Assembly (NCBI RefSeq): GCF_900547735.1
Contig: NZ_URHZ01000029.1
Coordinates: forward strand, 1 to 59,132
Length of the DNA: 59,132 bases
DNA from: an uncultured Clostridium sp.
Lineage (GTDB): Bacteria; Bacillota; Clostridia; Lachnospirales; Lachnospiraceae
Reading direction: 5' to 3'
A program made the position numbers and the translations under genes. A model generated the notes under the pieces. The model was not told where the DNA came from and did no database searches. It saw only the letters and a program-made list of their open reading frames with translations. Positions 1 to 5,908 of this stretch are shown here, piece by piece (position 1 is the stretch's first letter; each line of letters opens with the position of its first letter).

Positions 1-164
1 CAAGCGTTTCCCGCAGGAACTTTTTCTGCCCGGATTCCCCACCCGCGACAACCTAGCGCCAGGGACTGAAGACTCATAACCCTCCCCTCACCATCCTGAA
101 CCCCGACCGTAACCGGCGGCGTTCTCTTTCCTCAACTGAATTTTAATTTAAGGAGGAGCTTTTT

Positions 165-1353
165 ATGTGGGAAGTATTAAGTAACCCGATTACGGTATCC
201 GTAATCGCACTGTGTGTTTTATGTCTTTGCATTCGCAGCCGGACTGGCCCGTGTCGGCATTGCCGATATCCTGGCAAAGAAGCTGGCCGGCATCATAAAG
301 GGAAGGCGTTATGTGCTTCTTGCGATGCTGGCGGTCTGTGCCTGTATATCCGGTACGCTGATTCCGATACATATCGCATTTATACCAATCCTCGTTCCGA
401 CGATGCTGTCTCTGATGAACGAGATGAAGTTGGACCGCCGGGCCGCGGCCTGTGCGCTTGCCTTTGGCCTTGTGACTCCCTACGCTACGCTGCCAATCGG
501 ATACGGCCTGATTTTCCGTAACATTGTGGCATCCAATATGACGGATAACGGAATGCCGGTCGATACCTTCCAGGTGTGGCACAGCAACTGGATCCTGGCG
601 ATTGGAATGGTGGCCGGAATGATTCTGTCGCTTCTCTTCTTTTCGAAAAAAAGGGAGTATCAGGATATTGCCGTTGAGAGCATGGCGGTCAACAGTACGA
701 AGGGAGGCGGCACAGGGCAGGGCGTCCGCAGTAAAATCACCCGTCCGCAGTTTGTTTCCCTGCTTGCAATCGCGGCAACGGTGGTCGGCCAGCTGATGTA
801 TAATTCCATGCCGTTCGGCGCTGTGGCCGGACTGATCGTGATGATTGTCGGAGGAGCCGTGCCGTTAAAGGATGTCGATCAGGTGGTGGATGAAGGAATC
901 CGCCTGATGGGCGTTGTGGCAGTGGCTCTGCTCGTGGCTGCCGGATATGCGGGCGTTGTCAAGGAGAGCGGGGCGGTGGATACGCTCGTCACCTCCGCAC
1001 TGGCGATCCTCGGAGGGAATAAGGCTTTTTCAGCCGCGGTTATGCTCCTCATCGGCCTTTTGATCGACATGGGAATCGGAACTTCATTCGGGACGGTGCC
1101 GATCCTGGCCGTACTTTATGTTCCGCTGTGCGCGCAGCTTGGATTCAGCCCGGCTGCGACCGTTGTCCTGATTTCAGCCGCAGCCGTTTTGGGTGATGCA
1201 GGCTCACCGGCCTCCGATACGACGCTGGGGCCTACGGCGGGGGTGAACGCGGACGGCCAGCACGACCACATCTGGGACACCTGTGTGCCGACGTTTATCG
1301 TGTATAATATCCCGCTTCTGATATGCGGGTTTATAGGAGTTATGATTTTTTAA
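165..1353 (+). pseudogene. Na+/H+ antiporter family protein, frame-broken by an internal deletion
   Basis: The gene starts at ATG 165 behind a clear AAGGAGGAG site and reads MWEVLSNPITVSVIALCVLC, a typical first membrane helix. It then loses frame near 214-221. From there a +1-shifted frame runs to 1353 and encodes a polytopic membrane protein of about 379 residues, with motifs such as GTLIPIHIAFIPILVP and GDAGSPASDTTLGPT that fit the NhaC/YuiF-like Na+/H+ antiporter family. Family members have a few dozen more residues (roughly helix 2 and its loops) between the two parts, so I infer an out-of-frame internal deletion rather than a single-base slip. The only start for the second frame is a GTG at 214 with no ribosome site. 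A sequencing or assembly error cannot be excluded. The family exchanges Na+ for H+ (or related amino-acid-type substrates) at the membrane; this copy is probably inactive. Confidence 0.7.
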
Positions 1354-1363
1354 AAAGGAAGTG

Positions 1364-1408
1364 CGGTGCAGGCCATGAATCAGGAGATTGACGGCCTGCC
1401 CATTTTTT
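1364..1408 (+). terminator. Rho-independent terminator after the antiporter
   Basis: GCAGGCC (1368-1374) pairs with GGCCTGC (1393-1399) and is followed by CCATTTTTTTG. It lies 15 bases after the antiporter stop codon. Confidence 0.8.
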
Positions 1409-1409
1409 T

Positions 1410-1727
1410 GTATCATAGGAAAGTGCCCGGAGCCGGTTCTAAGGCCGGCGGGATTGAGTGGAAAACTGTTATAAGAACAATAAAATAAACAATAAACTAT
1501 TATAAGTTCAGCTTCTAAGAAAAAATCAATAAAACTAACTGGTAAAGAATGAGGAAAATGGTATATAATAAAATCAGGTTACTTTATTTAAAATTACGGT
1601 GATAAAGTCCGCACAGCGTACTTTTCATTGACGGCGGCGGGCCGTGTGCAGGTCATACGGGTACTTGCCGCAGCAGAATGAGATAAAATCCAGGATATCA
1701 AAAGAGCGCAATCAGGAGGTCCATACT
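1410..1727 (+). promoter_or_regulatory. Promoter and long leader of the IMP cyclohydrolase gene
   Basis: This stretch has no gene. An A/T-rich half (1450-1600) carries a TATAAT at 1564-1569 with TGGTAA 18 bases upstream, a plausible sigma-A promoter. It would give a 5' leader of roughly 150 nt that contains a GC-rich block around 1633-1665. I could not match the leader to the purine riboswitch core or to another known riboswitch. The ribosome site is AGGAGG at 1714-1719. Confidence 0.4.
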
Positions 1728-2441
1728 ATGAAAATGTTATCTATTGCAGAGGAACTGAAGAACAATTCTTACCCCGGGCGAGGAATCATTATCGGCAGAT
1801 CGGCGGACGGCACAAAAGCCGTGACAGCCTATTTTATCATGGGAAGAAGCGAGAACAGCAGAAACCGTGTCTTTGTGGAGGACGGAGACGGAATCCGCAC
1901 ACAGGCATTCGATCCATCCAAACTTACCGATCCGAGCCTGATCATTTATGCGCCGGTCAGAGTGCTGGGCAATAAGACAATCGTCACAAACGGCGATCAG
2001 ACCGATACGATTTACGACGGGATGGACATCCAGCTCACATTCGAGCAGTCACTCCGCTGCCGTGATTTTGAGCCGGACGCACCGAACTATACACCGCGTA
2101 TTTCGGGTATCATGCATATTGAGGACAGTGGTTACAACTATGCCATGTCCATCTTAAAGAGTGACAACGGAAGGCCGGATTCCTGCCTGCGTTTTACCTA
2201 TGCATACCAGAATCCGATACCGGGAGAGGGCCACTTTATCCACACCTATATGCAGGACGGCAATCCGCTTCCAAGCTTCGAGGGAGAGCCGAAGAGAATT
2301 TCCATTCCCGACGATATGGACGAGTTCGCGGATCTTCTGTGGGAGAACTTAAATCCGGATAACAAGGTTTCTCTTTTTGTACGTTATATTGATATTGAAA
2401 CAAGAAAGACTAGCTCGAAGATCATGAATAAGAATCAGTAA
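1728..2441 (+). CDS. purO: IMP cyclohydrolase, PurO-like
   Basis: The 237-residue product resembles the stand-alone IMP cyclohydrolase family (archaeal PurO type, also present in many Clostridia). It would close FAICAR to IMP, the last step of de novo purine synthesis, in the cytosol. The beginning (MKMLSIAEELKNNSYPGRGI) and the block GRSENSRNRVF are characteristic of the clostridial members. The start is set at ATG 1728 because AGGAGG precedes it by 8 bases; an upstream in-frame start at 1644 has no ribosome site. It sits 54 bases before the AICAR transformylase gene, so the two probably form one operon replacing the two-domain PurH of most bacteria. The family call is from recognition of the sequence, not from a search. 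Confidence 0.82.
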   Translation: MKMLSIAEELKNNSYPGRGIIIGRSADGTKAVTAYFIMGRSENSRNRVFVEDGDGIRTQAFDPSKLTDPSLIIYAPVRVLGNKTIVTNGDQTDTIYDGMDIQLTFEQSLRCRDFEPDAPNYTPRISGIMHIEDSGYNYAMSILKSDNGRPDSCLRFTYAYQNPIPGEGHFIHTYMQDGNPLPSFEGEPKRISIPDDMDEFADLLWENLNPDNKVSLFVRYIDIETRKTSSKIMNKNQ

Positions 2442-2495
2442 GACACCGCTGCAGTTCATTTTACTGTAACGTTTAATACAAAGGAGGAAGTTTTA

Positions 2496-3674
2496 ATGAA
2501 AGAACTGGAGTTAAAATACGGCTGCAACCCGAACCAGAAGCCGTCCAGAATCTATGTGGAGGACGGGAGTGAACTGCCGATTCAGGTGCTGAGCGGCCGC
2601 CCGGGATATATCAATTTTCTCGATGCATTCAACGGCTGGCAGCTTGTGAAGGAGCTTAGACAGGCCACGGGACTTCCGGCGGCGGCATCCTTTAAACATG
2701 TATCACCGGCCGGCGCGGCGGTGGGACTGCCTCTCGATGAGACCATGAGAAAGATTTACTGGGTGGATGATATGGGAGAGCTGTCACCGATCGCCTGTGC
2801 CTATGCAAGGGCCAGGGGAGCGGATCGTATGTCCTCCTTTGGGGATTTTGTCTCCCTGTCCGATGTCTGTGACGCAGACACGGCCCGCCTGATCAAACGC
2901 GAGGTTTCCGACGGTGTCATTGCACCGGGATTTACGGATGAAGCCCTGGAAATTCTGAAGGCCAAGAAGAACGGAAATTATAATGTGCTCCAAATCGATC
3001 CGGACTATGTTCCGGCGCCTGTGGAGAAAAAACAGGTATATGGAATTACGTTTGAGCAGGGAAGAAATGAGCTTAAGATTGACAGGGAACTTCTTTCCAA
3101 TATTGTGACGGAGAAAAAAGAACTTCCTGATTCGGCTAAAATTGATATGATTGTTTCACTGATCACACTCAAATACACACAGTCCAACTCCGTCTGCTAC
3201 GTGAAGGACGGACAGGCAATCGGCGTGGGCGCGGGACAGCAGTCCAGGGTACACTGCACGAGGCTGGCCGGCCAGAAGGCGGACAACTGGTTCTTAAGAC
3301 AGGCGCCACAGGTGCTGAACCTTAAGTTTGTGGACGGCATCCGAAGGGCCGACAGGGACAATGCCATCGACGTGTACATTGGGGACGAGTATATGGATGT
3401 CCTGGCGGAAGGCGCATGGCAGAATACATTTAAGGTGAAGCCGCCCGTATTCACACGTGAGGAGAAAAGAGCCTGGCTTGATCAGATGAGCGGCGTAACC
3501 CTTGGTTCCGATGCATTCTTCCCATTTGGCGACAATATCGAGCGCGCCCATAAGAGCGGCGTTAACTATATCGCACAGCCGGGCGGCTCCGTGCGCGACG
3601 ACAATGTGATAGAAGTATGTAATAAATACGGAATCGTGATGGCATTCACGGGAATCCGCCTGTTCCACCACTAG
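2496..3674 (+). CDS. purH: AICAR transformylase (stand-alone PurH formyltransferase domain)
   Basis: The 392-residue protein corresponds to the phosphoribosylaminoimidazolecarboxamide formyltransferase half of PurH. It would transfer a formyl group from 10-formyl-THF to AICAR, giving FAICAR. Diagnostic segments are AASFKHVSPAGAA near residues 64-76, the block SNSVCYVKDGQAIGVGAGQQSR around 230, and DAFFPFGDNIERA near 340, all hallmarks of the transformylase active site. It lacks the MGS-like cyclohydrolase domain found at the N terminus of classical PurH (about 510-530 residues); that step is supplied by the gene just upstream. The ribosome site AAGGAGGAAG lies at 2480-2489. The C terminus ends in FTGIRLFHH, as is usual for the family, so the gene looks intact. 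Confidence 0.93.
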   Translation: MKELELKYGCNPNQKPSRIYVEDGSELPIQVLSGRPGYINFLDAFNGWQLVKELRQATGLPAAASFKHVSPAGAAVGLPLDETMRKIYWVDDMGELSPIACAYARARGADRMSSFGDFVSLSDVCDADTARLIKREVSDGVIAPGFTDEALEILKAKKNGNYNVLQIDPDYVPAPVEKKQVYGITFEQGRNELKIDRELLSNIVTEKKELPDSAKIDMIVSLITLKYTQSNSVCYVKDGQAIGVGAGQQSRVHCTRLAGQKADNWFLRQAPQVLNLKFVDGIRRADRDNAIDVYIGDEYMDVLAEGAWQNTFKVKPPVFTREEKRAWLDQMSGVTLGSDAFFPFGDNIERAHKSGVNYIAQPGGSVRDDNVIEVCNKYGIVMAFTGIRLFHH

Positions 3675-3782
3675 GCAGCCGGAAATGTAATTGCCTATAG
3701 AGGAAAGAAAAAGCTGAAAGCGGATAAAAAGTAGTTGCATTTTTCTCACAATTTTGGTAATATAATATTCGCTGACAGCGTA

Positions 3783-3865
3783 GCCGGCCTGTCGGAATGG
3801 CAGACGAGGTGGACTCAAAATCCATTGGTGGCAACACCGTACGGGTTCAAGTCCCGTGGCCGGCA
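3783..3865 (+). tRNA. tRNA-Leu (CAA anticodon)
   Basis: An 83-nt cloverleaf: the acceptor arm GCCGGCC (3783-3789) pairs with GGCCGGC (3858-3864), with discriminator A at 3865. The anticodon loop CTCAAAA gives anticodon CAA, which reads UUG. There is a class II variable arm (TGGTGGCAACACCGT region), and the T-arm is GGGTTCAAGTCCC. CCA is not encoded. Confidence 0.96.
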
Positions 3866-3882
3866 CTCCTTGGCAGGGGCAG

Positions 3883-3920
3883 CCCCGGAATCTTTTTTAT
3901 AAGGTTCCGGGGTTTTTCTT
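3883..3920 (+). terminator. Terminator downstream of tRNA-Leu
   Basis: CCCCGGAA (3883-3890) pairs with TTCCGGGG (3905-3912), followed by TTTTTCTTTTT. Confidence 0.9.
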
Positions 3921-3934
3921 TTTATTTTTTTACG

Positions 3935-3963
3935 TTGACAAATGAAATTCGATACACTATAAT
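3935..3963 (+). promoter_or_regulatory. Consensus sigma-A promoter of the aromatic leader unit
   Basis: TTGACA at 3935-3940, a 17-base spacer, and TATAAT at 3958-3963: both hexamers match consensus exactly. It drives the leader peptide whose ATG lies 31 bases further on. Confidence 0.9.
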
Positions 3964-3993
3964 GCAACTAACTATTTGACAGGAGTGTTCATT

Positions 3994-4104
3994 ATGACAG
4001 CAGACCGCCTTACATGTGTAAATTCAACAGGATATACATTTTATGGCTACTGGTACTTTTATTTTGTACCGGTTTTTTTGCTGTGCATGAGCATTCGAGT
4101 ATAG
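3994..4104 (+). CDS. Aromatic-rich leader peptide (36 aa)
   Basis: A short ORF, ATG 3994 to TAG 4102-4104, with the ribosome site AGGAG at 3981-3985, eight bases upstream. The peptide contains the run YTFYGYWYFYF (residues 14-24) plus F28, so ten of the fifteen residues 14-28 are aromatic (five Tyr, four Phe, one Trp). It is too short for the usual ORF cut-off. Position, composition and the attenuator just after it match the logic of amino-acid-biosynthesis leader peptides, where ribosome stalling at scarce codons senses the charged tRNA pool. The peptide itself probably has no function once released. I know of no named family for it. Confidence 0.85.
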   Translation: MTADRLTCVNSTGYTFYGYWYFYFVPVFLLCMSIRV

Positions 4105-4209
4105 TCAGAAGCGATCAGTAGCCACACACTGAACAGAAAATGATGAGCCGATGTCTGCATGTGCAGGGATCGGCTCTTTTTGTATCATCAGGAACATTTT
4201 CCTATGATA
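4044..4209 (+). promoter_or_regulatory. Transcription attenuator with competing RNA folds
   Basis: The terminator stem is GAGCCGAT (4145-4152) with ATCGGCTC (4169-4176), with the inner stem CTGCA/TGCAG and then TTTTTG. Bases 4084-4095, just after the aromatic codons, can pair with 4150-4159 in the 5' arm (TGCA, GA and CAT blocks with single-base bulges), which would block the terminator. Bases 4044-4052 (TGGCTACTG, the Gly-Tyr-Trp codons) pair perfectly with 4116-4124 (CAGTAGCCA). A ribosome stalled on the aromatic codons would leave 4084-4095 free and favour read-through; one that reaches the stop codon at 4104 would cover it and favour termination. A further hairpin follows at 4183-4209. 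Pairings are seen by eye; the mechanism is inferred. Confidence 0.75.
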
Positions 4210-4288
4210 TAAAAAGCCCTCCGGGCAGGAAGCGCACTCGCGCGAAGATGTAATATGCCGCAAAAGACGGACAGAAAGGAGACGAATC

Positions 4289-5266
4289 ATGGAGCAGAAA
4301 ATTTTGGATTGCACATTAAGAGATGGAGGACTGGTTAACCGTTTTTATTTTACGGACGACTTTGTACGCGGGCTGTACCGGGCGAATCTTCTGGCCGGTA
4401 TCGACTATATGGAATTCGGATATAAAGCTTCTGAAGCGCTGTTTGACCGAAGAGAATTCGGCAAATGGAAATTCTGCCGTGAAGAGGATATCAGGGCCAT
4501 CGTCGGGGATAATAAAACTTCCATGAAGATTTCCGTTATGGCCGATGTGGGAAGGACCGATTACAGGAAAGACATCCTGAAAAAGGAGGACAGTGTAATC
4601 GATATGATAAGGATTGCCACTTATGCGGATAAGATGGATGAGGCGCTCGATATGGCGGAATACTGCCGGGGCTGCGGCTATGAGACGGCGATTAATATTA
4701 TGGCGGTTTCGAATAACACCGAGGCGGAGATAGAGGAGGCCCTTGAGAGAGTGAGGGGCAGCAGGGCCGACGCCGTTTACCTGGTGGACAGCTACGGTTC
4801 CTTTTACCCGGAAGAGATTGGCAGGCTGACAAGGCGTTACATTGAAATGGCCGGAAAGCGCGACAATGGAAGAGAAGACGGCGGAGCAGAAGATGCGGTA
4901 CGCAGAGTCGGGATCCATGCGCACAACAACCAGCAGCTTGCCTTTGCCAATACCATCGAGGCGATGAGAAACGGAGCGTCCCTTCTGGATGTGACGGTAA
5001 ACGGGATGGGAAGAGGTGCCGGGAACTGTTCGACGGAACAGCTTCTGGGATATATGAGGGCATTGGAGCGGTACAATGAATTGCCGATTATTGAATTTAT
5101 AGAAGAGCAGGTGCTGCCCCTGAAACAGGCCGGAGTGCTCTGGGGATATGACATTCCCTACCTTCTGACCGGGCAGGGAAGCAAGCATCCTTCCAAAGCC
5201 ATCGAGTTTGTGGAGAACCATAAAACGGAATATTCCGGGCTGTTCCGTCAGTTAATGGGCGCATAA
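4289..5266 (+). CDS. DRE-TIM (HMGL-like) aldolase family protein, substrate unknown
   Basis: The 325-residue protein is a metal-dependent aldolase of the DRE-TIM / HMGL-like superfamily (the superfamily of 4-hydroxy-2-oxovalerate aldolase, citramalate synthase and HMG-CoA lyase). The N terminus has DCTLRDGG (residues 7-14, with the catalytic Arg-Asp pair). The C-terminal barrel carries GIHAHNNQQ (His210 and His212, metal ligands) and NGMGRGAGNCSTE near 236-248. The closest annotated relatives I recall are called only aldolase catalytic domain protein, so the reaction is not known. The ribosome site AAAGGAG precedes ATG 4289. The gene is reached only through the aromatic leader and attenuator upstream, which suggests higher expression when Phe/Tyr/Trp are scarce and hence a role linked to aromatic amino acid supply; that link is inference. 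Confidence 0.85.
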   Translation: MEQKILDCTLRDGGLVNRFYFTDDFVRGLYRANLLAGIDYMEFGYKASEALFDRREFGKWKFCREEDIRAIVGDNKTSMKISVMADVGRTDYRKDILKKEDSVIDMIRIATYADKMDEALDMAEYCRGCGYETAINIMAVSNNTEAEIEEALERVRGSRADAVYLVDSYGSFYPEEIGRLTRRYIEMAGKRDNGREDGGAEDAVRRVGIHAHNNQQLAFANTIEAMRNGASLLDVTVNGMGRGAGNCSTEQLLGYMRALERYNELPIIEFIEEQVLPLKQAGVLWGYDIPYLLTGQGSKHPSKAIEFVENHKTEYSGLFRQLMGA

Positions 5267-5390
5267 ACGGCAAAAAACGCCGTTTCGCGCCGTGTAATTC
5301 GGGATTTTTACGCAAGATACGCGCGAAAACGCCTCGCGGGACATTACCTGTGAACAGTAACACCCGGTAACATAAACACAGCATATTCCT
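5263..5390 (-). other. Structured intergenic segment after the aldolase gene
   Basis: Two nested stem-loops can be read: ACGGC/GCCGT just after the stop codon (5267-5284), and GTTTCGCGC (5282-5290) with GCGCGAAAAC (5321-5330), enclosing GTGTAA/TTACGC. On the minus strand it continues into the sequence GTTACTGTTCACAGGTAATG. There is no T-tract on the plus strand, so it is not a simple terminator. It may be a dispersed intergenic repeat or an unknown RNA; the strand is uncertain. Confidence 0.35.
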
Positions 5391-5400
5391 GTTCAATCTC

Positions 5401-5474
5401 TTGAAAAATCGGGTATAATATTGTATGATATACGAAAATGGGCAGAGCAGGCCTTGAAAGGGTTATGCTCTGCC
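5401..5474 (+). promoter_or_regulatory. Promoter and 5' UTR hairpin of the zf-HC2 gene
   Basis: TTGAAA (5401-5406), 17 bases, TATGAT (5424-5429). The transcript would begin with a strong hairpin, GGCAGAGCA (5441-5449) with TGCTCTGCC (5466-5474), 20 bases ahead of the GTG start. No T-tract follows, so it may protect the 5' end or control translation. Confidence 0.55.
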
Positions 5475-5494
5475 GTTAAAATGGAGGTGAGGCA

Positions 5495-5830
5495 GTGACT
5501 TGTCAGGAAGCGGAGCATCTGGTGACGCCGTATATTAATGATAAGCTGACCGGCGACGAGATGGAAGAGTTTTTAGCGCATATTGAATCCTGCAGGAACT
5601 GCCAGGAAGAGCTTGAGATCTACTTTATGGTGGATGTCGGCCTGAAGCAGCTCGATAAAGGAGACGGAACCTTTGACATTGCAGGAGCCCTTGAACGCAG
5701 AATCCAGGAATCCTATGCCAGGGTGCAGAGAATGTGGGCATTCCGGACACTTCGCTATGCGGTCAATACACTGTGCGTCATGGCGGTGATTGTGACGGTA
5801 CTCCTCCAGTTTCGAATCTGGCTTTATTAA
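5495..5830 (+). CDS. zf-HC2 domain membrane protein (anti-sigma-factor-like)
   Basis: The 111-residue protein starts at GTG 5495 behind TGGAGGTG. Residues 2-35 hold a putative zinc-binding zf-HC2 / ZAS domain (C2, then H30-xxx-C34-xx-C37 in HIESCRNCQ). This fold is used by anti-sigma factors to bind ECF sigma factors. A single transmembrane helix follows near the C terminus (residues about 88-107, YAVNTLCVMAVIVTVLLQF) with only a few residues outside. No sigma factor gene is adjacent, so an anti-sigma role is uncertain. It lies 78 bases upstream of polA and may share its transcript. The long hairpin in its leader hints at post-transcriptional control. Confidence 0.75.
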   Translation: MTCQEAEHLVTPYINDKLTGDEMEEFLAHIESCRNCQEELEIYFMVDVGLKQLDKGDGTFDIAGALERRIQESYARVQRMWAFRTLRYAVNTLCVMAVIVTVLLQFRIWLY

Positions 5831-5908
5831 AAACGACAGAACAGGGTTACCGTTTGACGGCCCTGTAAAAACAGCGCTGCAAGCAGTAACAGGACAGGAG
5901 ACAATGAA

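Noticed and set aside
2..77. Minus-strand ORF running off the left edge (ATG at 77, GGGAGG upstream).
   Set aside because: About 25 codons with a Gly/Arg/Trp-rich composition and no family likeness; its similarity to the ATG at 59125 (both have GGGAGG and ATGAGTCT) is too short to mean anything.
165..521. Programmed ribosomal frameshift in the antiporter gene.
   Set aside because: A +1 shift would be needed and there is no slippery site or stimulator; the expected second helix would still be missing.
3797..3979. 60-codon plus-strand ORF.
   Set aside because: It runs through the tRNA-Leu gene and its terminator.
3994..4209. T-box riboswitch as explanation for the aromatic control.
   Set aside because: No T-box core sequence or specifier stem is seen, while a translated aromatic ORF with ribosome site and a competing fold is present.
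4316..5221. Long open frame (301 codons) on the minus strand of the aldolase gene.
   Set aside because: Mirror of the coding strand; the product has no family features and no ribosome site, while the plus strand has clear aldolase motifs.
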